In this document: positions 33,471-42,484 of the stretch, one piece after another
How the letters are laid out: each line of letters begins with the position of its first letter
Position numbering within the stretch: the stretch's first letter is position 1
Assembly (NCBI GenBank): GCA_965217265.1
Contig: CBDCHP010000009.1
Span: 1-64,000 of the forward strand
DNA: 64,000 nt
Origin: JAGRGG01 sp965217265
GTDB lineage: Bacteria > Pseudomonadota > Alphaproteobacteria > Geminicoccales > Geminicoccaceae
Direction: 5' to 3'
The notes under the pieces: model-generated
What the model was told of the DNA's origin: nothing
Databases searched by the model: none
Seen by the model: the letters and a program-made list of their open reading frames with translations, nothing else
Program-made: the position numbers and the translations under genes

Positions 33471-36242
33471 CTACTCGGCGGCTTTCGCCTCTTTGGCGGG
33501 CGCGACGCGTGCGGCTGAGAACTTGAACTCGGGGATTTTGCCGTCGGGGTCGAGCTTGGGGTTGGTGAGCAGGTTGGCGGCGGCCTCGGCAAAGCAGAAC
33601 GGGATGAAGACCATGCCCTTGGCCACGGCCTCGTGCTCCCTTGCCATCAGCTCGATCGCGCCGCGGCGGGTCTCGACCCGGACCCGGTCGCCGGCCATCA
33701 GGCCCTGTTCGCGCAGGTCGGCCGGGTTCATCTGGACGAAGGCCTCGGGTTCGAGCGCGTCGAGGACGCCCGCGCGCCTGGTCATCGAGCCGGTGTGCCA
33801 GTGCTCCAGCGTGCGGCCGGTCGAGAGGACCATCGGGTAGGCGGCGTCGGGCGTCTCGGCCGGCGGGACGATCGCGGCGGGCACCAGCGTCGCCCGGCCG
33901 GTCGCGGTCGGGAAGCGATCGCTGAACACCACGCCCTCGCCCGGGTGGTCGGGCGCCGGGCAGGGGTAGGTCACCGAGCCCTCGCGCTCCAGGCGGTCCC
34001 AGGTGATGTTGGCGAGGCTGTCCATCGCCTCGGCCATCTCGGCGAAGACCTCGGCCGGGTTCTGGTACGACCAGGGCAGGCCCAGGCGCACCGCGAGGTC
34101 CTGCGTGATCCGCCAGTCCTCGCGCGCCCCGCCGGGCGCATCCAGCGCCTTGCGCCCCATCTGCACCTGGCGGTTGGTGTTGGTCACCGTGCCGTTCTTC
34201 TCCGGCCAGGCCGAGGCCGGCAGCACGACGTCGGCGTACTTCGCCGTCTCGGTCAAGAAGATGTCCTGCACGACCAGACAATCGAGCTTCGCCAAGGCGT
34301 GGCGCGCGTGCGCCACGTCGGGATCCGACATCGCCGGGTTCTCGCCCATGACGTACATGCCGCGGATGGATCCCGCGTGGACCGCGTCCATGATCTCGAC
34401 CACGGTGAGGCCGGGCTCGGGGTCCAGCCTCGCCCCCCAGAGATCCTCCATCCGGGCGCGGTAGTCGTCGCCGGTGACGCGGTGGTAGTCGGGGAACATC
34501 ATCGGGATCAGCCCGGCGTCCGAGGCGCCCTGGACGTTGTTCTGGCCGCGCAAGGGGTGCAGCCCCGTGCCCGGCCGGCCGGTCTGGCCGCACATCAAGG
34601 CCAAGGAGATCAGGCAGCGGGTGTTGTCGGTGCCGTGCGTGTGCTGCGAGATCCCCATGCCCCAGAAGACGATCGCCGCCTCGGCCCGGGCGTAGGTCCG
34701 CGCCACCGTGCGCAGGGTCTCGGCGTCGACGCCGCAGACTTCCGCCATCGCCTCGGGCGGGTAGTCGGCCAGATGCGCCTTGAGCCGCTCGAAGCCCTCG
34801 GTGTGCGCCTGGACGTACTGCCGATCGAAGAGTTCCTCCGCGACGATGACGTGCATCAAGGCGTTCAGCAGCGCCACGTCGCGGCCGGGCTTGAACTGCA
34901 GCATGTGCGTCGCGTGGCGCTTCAAGGCCTGACCGCGCGGGTCCATGACGATCAGCGTCGCACCGTTCTTCACCGCCTGCTTGAAGTAGGTCGCCGCCAC
35001 CGGGTGGTTCTCGCTCGGGTTGGCGCCGATGACGACGATGACGTCGGAATCGAGCGCCTCGCCGAAGGGCGCCGTCACCGCGCCGCTGCCGATGCCCTCG
35101 ATCAACGCCGTCACCGAGGAGGCGTGGCACAGCCTTGTGCAGTGGTCGACGTTGTTGTTGCCAAAGCCGGTGCGGACCAGCTTTTGGAACAAGTACGCCT
35201 CCTCGTTCGAGCACTTGGCCGAGCCGAAGCCCGCCAGCGCCTTGTCGCCGTGCTCTTGGCGCAGGCGCTTCAGGCCGCCCGCCGCGGCGTCGAGCGCCTC
35301 TTCCCAGCTCGCCTCGCGAAAGACCTCCAGCACGTCCTTCGGGTCGAGCCCGATCGCCCCCTCCTTCGAGGCGCCCGCCTTGCGGATCAAGGGCACCCTC
35401 AGCCGGCCGGGGTGGCCGACGTAGTCGAAGCCGAAGCGCCCCTTGACGCACAAGCGGTTCTCGTTCGCCGGCCCGTCGCGGCCGCTGACGTAGCGGATCG
35501 CGTCGTCCTTGACGTGGTAGGTGATCTGGCAGCCGACGCCGCAGTAGGGGCACACGCTCGCCACCGCCTCGTCCTCGGACTTGTCCGCCTTCTCGGCGGC
35601 ATCGACGATCGAGGCCGGCAGCAAGGCCCCCGTCGGGCAGGCCTGGACGCACTCGCCGCAGGCAACGCAGGTGCTGGCCCCCATCGCGTCGTCCTGGTCG
35701 AAGACGATCTTCTCCAAATGCCCGCGATACGCCATGCCGATCACGTCGTTGACCTGGACCTCGCGGCAGGCGCGGACGCACAAATTGCACTGGATGCAAG
35801 CGTCCAGATTGACCCGCATCGCCGGGTGCGAGGCGTCGCGCACCGGCCGCTCGGCCGTGGGAAACCGGCTCTCGGTGACGCCCGTCGTCTCGGCCCAGTC
35901 CCACAGCCGGCTCGTGGCGTCGTGCGCGTCCGCCCGCGCCGGCTGGTCGGCCAAGAGCAGCTCCATCACCATCGCGCGCGCCCGCGTCGCCCGCTCGTTG
36001 CCGACCTTGACCTTCATCCCCGGCGCCGCCGCACGGATGCACGACGCTGCCAGCACCCGCTCGCCCTCGACCTCGACCATGCAAGCCCGGCAGTTGCCGT
36101 CCGGCCGGTAGCCGGGCTTGGGCAGGTGGCACAAATGCGGGATCACCACCCCGGCCCGCTCAGCCGCAGCCCACACCGTCTCCCCAGACCTCGCCTCGAT
36201 CTCGCGGCCGTCCAGCGTGATGGAGAATGTCTCGTCAGTCAT
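33471..36242 (-). CDS. fdsA: NAD-dependent formate dehydrogenase, catalytic (molybdenum) subunit
   Basis: 923 residues, the size of FdsA. Order: 2Fe-2S ferredoxin-like N-terminus (CHLPKPGYRPDGNCRACMVEV), NuoG-like His/Cys cluster, two 4Fe-4S clusters (CIQCNLCVRAC and CVACGECVQACPTG), a further 4Fe-4S at CPYCGVGC, then the bis-MGD domain. The active-site ligand is Cys, in TRLCHASSV, at the position of selenocysteine in Sec enzymes, so no Sec machinery is needed. The C-terminal molydopterin domain ends FIPFCFAEAAANLLTNP. It oxidises formate to CO2 and overlaps fdsB by 8 bp. No fdsC, fdsD or fdhD is adjacent. Confidence 0.95.
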   Translation of the reverse strand: MTDETFSITLDGREIEARSGETVWAAAERAGVVIPHLCHLPKPGYRPDGNCRACMVEVEGERVLAASCIRAAAPGMKVKVGNERATRARAMVMELLLADQPARADAHDATSRLWDWAETTGVTESRFPTAERPVRDASHPAMRVNLDACIQCNLCVRACREVQVNDVIGMAYRGHLEKIVFDQDDAMGASTCVACGECVQACPTGALLPASIVDAAEKADKSEDEAVASVCPYCGVGCQITYHVKDDAIRYVSGRDGPANENRLCVKGRFGFDYVGHPGRLRVPLIRKAGASKEGAIGLDPKDVLEVFREASWEEALDAAAGGLKRLRQEHGDKALAGFGSAKCSNEEAYLFQKLVRTGFGNNNVDHCTRLCHASSVTALIEGIGSGAVTAPFGEALDSDVIVVIGANPSENHPVAATYFKQAVKNGATLIVMDPRGQALKRHATHMLQFKPGRDVALLNALMHVIVAEELFDRQYVQAHTEGFERLKAHLADYPPEAMAEVCGVDAETLRTVARTYARAEAAIVFWGMGISQHTHGTDNTRCLISLALMCGQTGRPGTGLHPLRGQNNVQGASDAGLIPMMFPDYHRVTGDDYRARMEDLWGARLDPEPGLTVVEIMDAVHAGSIRGMYVMGENPAMSDPDVAHARHALAKLDCLVVQDIFLTETAKYADVVLPASAWPEKNGTVTNTNRQVQMGRKALDAPGGAREDWRITQDLAVRLGLPWSYQNPAEVFAEMAEAMDSLANITWDRLEREGSVTYPCPAPDHPGEGVVFSDRFPTATGRATLVPAAIVPPAETPDAAYPMVLSTGRTLEHWHTGSMTRRAGVLDALEPEAFVQMNPADLREQGLMAGDRVRVETRRGAIELMAREHEAVAKGMVFIPFCFAEAAANLLTNPKLDPDGKIPEFKFSAARVAPAKEAKAAE

Positions 36243-37965
36243 CGTTGCCTCCTGCCGGCCGCCGGGCCGGAATATCCTTCAAGAACCGCAAGTAGCTCTT
36301 GATGGGGTTGGTGGCGGCTTGGCCGAGGCCGCAGATGGAGGCGTCGGCCATGGCTTGGGCCAGTTCGAGGAGCAGGGGCTCGTCCCAGGCGTCGCGCGCG
36401 ATCAGCTTGGCGGCTTTCTCGGTGCCGGCGCGGCAGGGCGTGCACTGGCCGCAGCTCTCGTCCTCGAAGAAGCGCATCAGGTTGAGCACGGCGGCCTTGA
36501 GGTCGTCCTGGTCGGACAGCACGACGACGGCGTGGCTGCCGACGAAGCCGCCGTGCTTTTCCAGTTCGCCGAACTCCAGCGGCAGGTCGGCCATCGACGC
36601 CGGCAGGATGCCGCCCGAAGCGCCGCCGGGCAGGTAGGCGCGGAATTCGTGCCCGTCGATCATCCCGCCGGCCTGCCCGATCAGGTCCGCCACCGTCGAG
36701 CCGGCCGGCGCCAGGAGCACGCCCGGCTTCTTGACCCGGCCCGAGACCGAGTAGGAGCGCATCCCCTTGTAGCCGCGCGTGCCCTGCTCGGCGAACCAAG
36801 CGGCGCCCCGCTCCAGGATCGAGGGCACCCAGTAGACCGTCTCGACGTTGTTGACCAAGGTCGGCCGGCCGAACAGGCCCTTTTGCGCGACGTAGGGCGG
36901 GCGGTGCCGGGGCAGGCCGCGCTTGCCCTCCAGGCTCTCGATCATCGCGCTCTCCTCGCCGCAGATGTAGGCCCCGGCGCCGCGGCGCAGCACGACGTAG
37001 CCCGGATCGACGATGCCGGCCGCCTCCAACGCTGCGACCTCGGCGCCGAGCACGCGGTTGATGCCCGGATACTCGTCGCGCAGGTAGATCCACAGGCGCT
37101 CGGCCTCGACCGCCCAGGCCGCGATCAAAGCACCCTCCAAGAAGCGGTGCGGCTCGGCCGAGAGGTAGTAGCGGTCCTTGAACGTGCCGGGCTCGCCCTC
37201 GTCCGCGTTGATGCAGGCGTGGCGCGGCCCGGGCTGCGAGCGCACCAAGCCCCACTTGCGCCCGGTCGGAAAGCCGGCCCCGCCCAGGCCGCGCAGCCCG
37301 GCCTCGCTCAAGGTCTCGGCGACCCGCTCGAAGCTGATCTCGCCCGAGCGGCAGCGCTCAAGCTGCTCATAGCCGCCCTTGGCCCGGTAGGCGGCGAGGT
37401 CGGGGTAGACGGGGACCTCCGGCCCGCCCCGGCCTTGCCCGATCGCGTCACGGACGCTGGCGAGGCCGCCCTCGGCTTGCAGGTGGAACTGGTCGAGCGC
37501 CACGGCCGGCGCCCGGTCGCAAAAGCCCATGCAGGGCGCCTTGAGCACGCGGACCTCGGCCGGGTCGAGCCCGCCCTGCAGGGCGTCGTAGAGCCGCCCG
37601 GCGCCGAACATGGCGCAGGTCAGGCTCTCGCAGACCCGCACGGTGCGCTCGGGCGGCGGCGCCTCGCCCTGCCTCAAGACGTCGAAGTGGGCGTAGAAGG
37701 TGGCGACCTCGTAGACCTCGGCCTGCGCCATCCGCATGTGCTCTGCCAAGGCGGCGACGTGGTCGGCCGAGATCGAGCCGAAGCGGTCTTGGACCCGGTG
37801 CAGGTGCTCGATCAGCAGGTCCGGCCGGTGCGGCCCTGCCCCGATCAGCCCGCCGACCGCCGCCAGCCCCTCGACGCTCGCCTGCCGCCCCCGCGCCGTC
37901 GCCCGCCCGCGCCCGCCCCGGCCGGGGTGCGGCGCGCCGACCCGCCGGTCTAGGATCGTTGTCAT
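36235..37965 (-). CDS. fdsB: NAD-dependent formate dehydrogenase, fused gamma-beta (FdsG-FdsB) diaphorase subunit
   Basis: 576 residues from ATG 37965 with GGGAG before it. Residues about 20-165 are NuoE/FdsG-like with a 2Fe-2S cluster (CESLTC and CMGFC, the Cx4C...Cx3C pattern). Residues 185-570 are NuoF/FdsB-like: FMN/NAD site GLGGAGFPTGRKW, ADEGEPGTFKDR, GAGAYICGEESAMIESLEG and a 4Fe-4S site CGQCTPCRAGTEK. Many organisms encode these as two proteins; here they are one reading frame. It passes electrons from FdsA to NAD+ in the cytoplasm. It is the first gene of the fds unit, behind the shared motif. Confidence 0.94.
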   Translation of the reverse strand: MTTILDRRVGAPHPGRGGRGRATARGRQASVEGLAAVGGLIGAGPHRPDLLIEHLHRVQDRFGSISADHVAALAEHMRMAQAEVYEVATFYAHFDVLRQGEAPPPERTVRVCESLTCAMFGAGRLYDALQGGLDPAEVRVLKAPCMGFCDRAPAVALDQFHLQAEGGLASVRDAIGQGRGGPEVPVYPDLAAYRAKGGYEQLERCRSGEISFERVAETLSEAGLRGLGGAGFPTGRKWGLVRSQPGPRHACINADEGEPGTFKDRYYLSAEPHRFLEGALIAAWAVEAERLWIYLRDEYPGINRVLGAEVAALEAAGIVDPGYVVLRRGAGAYICGEESAMIESLEGKRGLPRHRPPYVAQKGLFGRPTLVNNVETVYWVPSILERGAAWFAEQGTRGYKGMRSYSVSGRVKKPGVLLAPAGSTVADLIGQAGGMIDGHEFRAYLPGGASGGILPASMADLPLEFGELEKHGGFVGSHAVVVLSDQDDLKAAVLNLMRFFEDESCGQCTPCRAGTEKAAKLIARDAWDEPLLLELAQAMADASICGLGQAATNPIKSYLRFLKDIPARRPAGGNDD

Positions 37966-37989
37966 GGCGCCGCTCCCGTCAATCATTGT

Positions 37990-38013
37990 TGGCGTACCAC
38001 ATCTGGTATCCCA
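37990..38013. promoter_or_regulatory. Candidate GntR operator upstream of the fds operon
   Basis: Two matches to the shared motif: TGGCGTACCA (37990-37999) and TGGTATCCCA (38004-38013), separated by 4 nt. They begin 24 bp before the fdsB ATG on the minus strand. Confidence 0.5.
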
Positions 38014-38145
38014 GATTGCACCCGATGCGATCAGGGATCAAGCGCCTTTAGAGTCCTCCGATAGATTCGGGTGCAGGAACTTTGGCCACTGGATCGAGGC
38101 GCAACAGCGTTATGGACTTATCGGTAACGGGCCCTGACCGGATTT

Positions 38146-38179
38146 CGGCTCTGATGCGTTGATCAACGTATCAAAGCCG
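38146..38179. promoter_or_regulatory. Long imperfect palindrome between the GT4 gene and the fds promoter
   Basis: Arms centred on TTGATCAA (38159-38166), extended by GCG/CGT, TGAT/ATCA and CGGCT/AGCCG with three mismatches. No T run follows on either strand, so it is more likely a protein-binding site or RNA hairpin than a simple terminator. The rest of 38014-38264 shows nothing I can assign. Confidence 0.4.
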
Positions 38180-38264
38180 CTCGGCGCGGGTAGTTAACGA
38201 TCCAATGCTCCCGGTCGCGTCTGCAAGGAGCTTTTCGCGCGCCGAAGGATGATTGGGTCGTTCA

Positions 38265-39485
38265 TCAAACCTGACCGTTCGTGGTTCCGGCCGCGACGAT
38301 GAACGACGGCGCTGCCGCGGGCGCCGGATGGTTCTTGATCAGGCTACGGAACAGGCGCTCGTACTTAGCAGCGGCGCTCTGGACGGTGAAGCGGCCGGCG
38401 ATCATTCGTGCGCGCTCACCCATGCGGCGGCGGAGATCCGGATTCCCGGTTAGCTGACGAATCGCGGTCGTGAGGGTGAGCACGTCGTCGGTCGGCACGA
38501 GGTAGCCGGTCTCGCCGTCGATCAAGTAGTCCTCCTGCCCGCCGGGCTTGGTCGCAATCACCGGCAAGCCCGCGTGCATCGCCTCCAGATAGACGAGGCC
38601 GAACGCCTCGTGCAGCGAGGGGAGGACGAAGACGTCGGCCGCCTGCAAGAGGCAGTGCTTGGTCGTCTCGTCGACGTAGCCCTTGAAGTGGACGCGGACG
38701 CTCAAGTCGAGCGCGCGGGCGAGGTCTTCGAGGGGGCCGCGCTCCGGTCCGTCGCCGAGCACGACGAGATCGACGTTCGGGTCGCCGACACCGGCCAGCG
38801 CGCGCAGCAGGCCGCTCAGGTTCTTGCGCCGGACGAGGCGCCCGACCACGATCAGGTAGACCTTGGCCGGATTGAGGCCGAGTGCTTCGCGCGGCAGGGG
38901 CTCGGGCAGGGTAGGGGGACTCATGCCGAGCGAGATGATCTCGATCTCGCGCCGGCCTCCCAGGCCGTACATCGCCTCCGCCCGTCGGGCCAAATCGGTC
39001 GAGACCGAGGCGAGCGCGTCGGCCCCGTGCAACACCGAGCGGACGACCCGGGCGAGGAGCGGGTTCTTGTCGGGCGTGTACCACTTGGACGGATCATAGA
39101 TGTCGCCGCCGGCCATGGTCAGTACTTGGGGTGCTTTGAAACGACGGGCGGCCCAAGCGCCCGTCGGCCCGCTCGGCACCGCGAACCAAGTGTTGACCAC
39201 GTCGTAGCGCTCGCGCGCCAGCACCCGCTTTGCGTGCCGAACCCCGATCGGCCAGAAGCTGATCATCGAGGTGAACGAGGCGTGGCTGCGGGCGGAGCGC
39301 CCGAGGACTGGGGCGCGAAACAGTCTGACGCCGTCGACGGTCTCGACCGGCGGCAGTCCGGGCGCGCCCGAAGTCAGCACGTCGACGTCGTGCCGCTTGG
39401 CCAATTCCACCGCGATGTCGCGCGTCGCTACGCCGCCGCCGCCGCCGAGCGGCGGGTATTCGTAGTTCACGAGCAGGATGCGCAA
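38265..39485 (-). CDS. Glycosyltransferase family 4
   Basis: 406 residues with the GT-B fold. The N-terminal acceptor half starts LLVNYEYPPLGGGGGVATRD, the glycine-rich opening typical of GT4. The C-terminal donor half has VYLIVVGRLVRRKNLSGLLRAL, LVVLGDGPERGPLEDLA, FVLPSLHEAFGLVYLEAMHAGLPVIAT (E-x7-E motif) and GYLVPTDD. It transfers a sugar from a nucleotide donor during polysaccharide or lipid-linked glycan assembly in the cytoplasm. It lies downstream of the Wzc-type kinase gene and is likely in the same unit. Confidence 0.9.
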   Translation of the reverse strand: MRILLVNYEYPPLGGGGGVATRDIAVELAKRHDVDVLTSGAPGLPPVETVDGVRLFRAPVLGRSARSHASFTSMISFWPIGVRHAKRVLARERYDVVNTWFAVPSGPTGAWAARRFKAPQVLTMAGGDIYDPSKWYTPDKNPLLARVVRSVLHGADALASVSTDLARRAEAMYGLGGRREIEIISLGMSPPTLPEPLPREALGLNPAKVYLIVVGRLVRRKNLSGLLRALAGVGDPNVDLVVLGDGPERGPLEDLARALDLSVRVHFKGYVDETTKHCLLQAADVFVLPSLHEAFGLVYLEAMHAGLPVIATKPGGQEDYLIDGETGYLVPTDDVLTLTTAIRQLTGNPDLRRRMGERARMIAGRFTVQSAAAKYERLFRSLIKNHPAPAAAPSFIVAAGTTNGQV

Positions 39486-39519
39486 CGCTTCTCGCCGGTT
39501 CGCGGGGGACGACGACGCC

Positions 39520-41823
39520 TCAGTTCACGTAGTATTTTTGGCTCTGAGTGTAGTACTGACCGACGTCGGCGTAGCCGTACTGGGCATGCTTTTTCATGTC
39601 AACCTGGGTGAGGACGGCCCCCACCGGCTCGACGCCGACGTCGCGCAGCGCCTGCACGCTGTCCTCGGCGGCGCTGATCACGGTCTCGCCCCAGCGGACG
39701 CAGAACAGCACCTGATCGGCGAGGCCGGCGGCGACGCGGGTGTCGGTGACCGAGGCGAGCGGGGCCGTGTCGAGCACGATGTAGTCGTAGCTGTCGCGCA
39801 GCGATTTTAGCAGCAGCTTGAGGCGCTGGCTGTCGAGGAGGTCGGTCGGGTTGGTCGTCTGGCCCTTGATCGGCAGGAAGTGCAGGCCCGTCTCGAGGTC
39901 GTGGTGGATCACCTCTTCGAGCGAGCGCTCGTTGGTCATGTATTCGACCAGTCCGCCCGACACCTGCCAGCCGAGCTCGCGGTGCACCGAGGGGTGGCGC
40001 AGGTCGAGGTCCATCAGCAAGACGCGCTTGTCCGAACGTGCCGCCAGAGTGGCGAGGCTCACCGCCAGCGTCGTCTTGCCCTCCTGCGGCAGGGACGAGG
40101 TGACGAGCACCACCTTCGCCGGCTGATCGACCTTGCCGAGCTTGAGCGCCATGTAGAGGCCGCGGATCGCCTCGGTGTAGGCCGAGAGCGGCTTGTCCAT
40201 CAGGTACTGGTAGGGCTTTTGGTTCTTCTTCAGCTTGTCGAGCTTCTGCACCATGCCGAGCATCGGCACGCCCAACAGCCGCTCGACGTCCTTACCGCTG
40301 CGCAGGCCACGATCCATACGGTCCATGACGATGGCGACGAACGAACCGAGGATGAGCGAGAAGACGAACCCGGCCGCGGTGAAGATCTTGGCGCCGGGCG
40401 TGCTCGGGGCTAAAGGCGCCGCCGCCTGGGCGACGATGCGGGCGTCGGGCTGGGCATTCTCGGTCGTCTCGCGGTTCTCTAGGTAGGAGCGGTAGAATTC
40501 CTCGTAGATCTGACGCGCCGAATCCGCTTTGCGCTCCAGCTCGCCCAGCTGGACGCCCGAAGTCCGATCACGGCCCGACTGCTCCTTCAGCGTCGTCAAT
40601 TGGCTCTCGACGGTGCCGATGCGCGAGTTCGTCACCTGCACGTCGCTCTCGAGCCCGCGCACGAGGCGGTCGATCTCGGCCTGGATCGTCGCCTGCAACT
40701 CCTCCTTCTCGCGCCTGATCTGTTGCATCTCCGGGTGGCGCTCGCCGTAGAGCGTCGAGAGTTCCGCCTCGCGGCGCAGGAGGTCGGCCTCCTGCTGACG
40801 CAGGGTCATCGCGACCGGGGCAGCAGCCATCTGGCTCAAGGCTTCGACGCCGAGCCCTTGCGCGCGCAACTGGCGCACCTCGGACAGGCGCGCTTGACGC
40901 TCGGCGAGGTCGGCGCGGGCGTTGATCAACTGGCTGTTGAGTTCGGTCACGCCTTGATCGCTGAGCGTGGCGCCGTCGGCGGTGGTCAGGCTGTTCTGCG
41001 CCCGGAAATCCGCCACCGCCTCCTCGGCACTACGCACCTCGTTACGCAACTCCTCGATGCGCGCCTGCAGGTAGGTCGAGGTGCGATCACCGGTCAGCTG
41101 CTTGAGCTGAACCTGTTCATCGACGTAGATCTCGGCCGTGCGGTTGGCGACGCGCGCCGCTTTTTCCGAATCGGGCGAGGTGAAGGCGATCTGGATGACG
41201 TGCGAGATGCCGTCGTTGAACAACTGCAGGCGGTCGGCGAAGCTCGAAATCGCCGCCTCTCGGGCAAGGTGGGCGGTGAGAGCGGCATTGGTGGGATCGA
41301 GCGCCGGCACGGCCTCGTCCGCGTCGTTCTCGTCGGCGAGGCCGGTCGCGATCAGCCACTTGTCGGGCAAGAGTTCGGTCAGCCGCTCGATCGGCTCCTT
41401 GAGGACGCTGCTGAGCGGGCCCTCCTCGAAGGGTCCCGGCTGCGGCTCGCCTTGAATGTAGGGGTTGAACTCGGGATCGTCGAACAGCCCCATGTCCTCC
41501 ATCACCCGCGCTTGATAAGTGCGCGACTGCAGGATGCGGATCTGCGTCGTGATCGCCGCTTGATCGGTCGTCAGGCCTCCGGCCTGCTGGATATCCGCGA
41601 CCGGACTGAACGAGGGGTCGATCAGGATCGAGGCGGCCGCGGTGTAGGCCGGAACCCGCGATTTGCCGTAGAACGCCGCCGCGGTCGTGCCGAGCAGGGT
41701 GACGAGCAAGATCAGCCACTTGTGCCGCCGTAGGGCACCGAACAGGCTGACCATGTCGATCGTGTCACCCTCATCGAACAGTTTGCGGTCGCCGCCGCTT
41801 TGCGAAACGTGCTTCTTGCTCAT
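39520..41823 (-). CDS. Polysaccharide co-polymerase/tyrosine autokinase (Wzc/ExoP type)
   Basis: 767 residues, the full-length bifunctional form. The Wzz domain has a first membrane helix near residues 33-52. A long coiled-coil region follows at about 260-430, then a second helix near 480-500. The BY-kinase domain has Walker A SSLPQEGKTT near 572-581, Walker A' VLLMDLDLRHP near 600 and Walker B YDYIVLDTAPL near 680. The C-terminus carries a tyrosine cluster with six Tyr in the last 20 residues, the autophosphorylation sites. Such proteins control chain length and export of exopolysaccharide. No Wza-like gene is in the window. Confidence 0.94.
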   Translation of the reverse strand: MSKKHVSQSGGDRKLFDEGDTIDMVSLFGALRRHKWLILLVTLLGTTAAAFYGKSRVPAYTAAASILIDPSFSPVADIQQAGGLTTDQAAITTQIRILQSRTYQARVMEDMGLFDDPEFNPYIQGEPQPGPFEEGPLSSVLKEPIERLTELLPDKWLIATGLADENDADEAVPALDPTNAALTAHLAREAAISSFADRLQLFNDGISHVIQIAFTSPDSEKAARVANRTAEIYVDEQVQLKQLTGDRTSTYLQARIEELRNEVRSAEEAVADFRAQNSLTTADGATLSDQGVTELNSQLINARADLAERQARLSEVRQLRAQGLGVEALSQMAAAPVAMTLRQQEADLLRREAELSTLYGERHPEMQQIRREKEELQATIQAEIDRLVRGLESDVQVTNSRIGTVESQLTTLKEQSGRDRTSGVQLGELERKADSARQIYEEFYRSYLENRETTENAQPDARIVAQAAAPLAPSTPGAKIFTAAGFVFSLILGSFVAIVMDRMDRGLRSGKDVERLLGVPMLGMVQKLDKLKKNQKPYQYLMDKPLSAYTEAIRGLYMALKLGKVDQPAKVVLVTSSLPQEGKTTLAVSLATLAARSDKRVLLMDLDLRHPSVHRELGWQVSGGLVEYMTNERSLEEVIHHDLETGLHFLPIKGQTTNPTDLLDSQRLKLLLKSLRDSYDYIVLDTAPLASVTDTRVAAGLADQVLFCVRWGETVISAAEDSVQALRDVGVEPVGAVLTQVDMKKHAQYGYADVGQYYTQSQKYYVN

Positions 41824-42108
41824 CTTCGACCTGTTGCCTAAAAATGCCGGCCGTCTGCCCGACGACCCGAACGTCGTCGTAACCCGATGGCCGCCCTAGG
41901 TGTCTTGCCGGCCTCGACCCGCGTCTGACCCCGACTCCATGCCACGGCGACCCGCGGGCCGACAATCGCGGAGCGGATCAAGACATACTGGGTGGTCGCC
42001 TTCGACGTTCGCAGCACTTGGACAACAGTGCGTGCGCATCACGTCCATCGGCGTTTTCCTGCAACGGACCCCAACTTCTCCGAAGCCCGCCTATGCCGCA
42101 GTGCGACG

Positions 42109-42297
42109 TCAATAGCAATCAACTTCTCGGGCCCGAAGCGTGGCCGCCGCGTCGATGTGGCCGTGCTGCCGACAGCGCCGCGAGCAATAGACGACCCGCT
42201 CCCAATCGCGGGCCCACTTCTTGCGCCACGCGAACGGCCGTTCGCATACCGGGCAAATCTTTTGCGGTAAAGTTGACTTTTTGTGCCTACCGGCCAA
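42109..42297 (-). CDS. DUF2256-family small Cys-rich protein
   Basis: 62 residues. KICPVCERPFAWRKKWARDW followed by VVYCSRRCR is the DUF2256 signature, with four Cys (CPVC and CSRRC) likely to bind one zinc. The start is TTG 42297 since no ATG or GTG lies in frame between it and the conserved block; AAAGGTAA precedes it. The function of the family is unknown. The intergenic sequences at 41824-42108 and 42298-42446 show nothing else I can assign; the latter is AT-rich near 42408-42446. Confidence 0.75.
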   Translation of the reverse strand: MAGRHKKSTLPQKICPVCERPFAWRKKWARDWERVVYCSRRCRQHGHIDAAATLRAREVDCY

Positions 42298-42484
42298 GCG
42301 GCGGTTACCTTTAAAACAGGTGTCTATACGCGGTCGAACGCCCGCCCGGCCTCACGGTTCCAACCGCCGTCGGCTTCGGCGTCGCTGCCGGAATCGATGT
42401 GTCATAATGTGTATTATACGTATCTGATTTGGCATTTATTACAAAAGGGCCTAGCCCAGTTCAGAGGTTTGAGGGGCGTGTTAA

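Noticed and set aside
33471..36242. Selenocysteine-type formate dehydrogenase
   Set aside because: The active-site position is encoded as Cys (TRLCHAS) and no in-frame TGA is present.
33633..36302. An 889-codon open frame on the plus strand opposite fdsA
   Set aside because: A by-product of high GC content; its composition (Arg/His/Ala-rich, no domains) is that of an antisense shadow, while the minus strand encodes a full molybdenum formate dehydrogenase.
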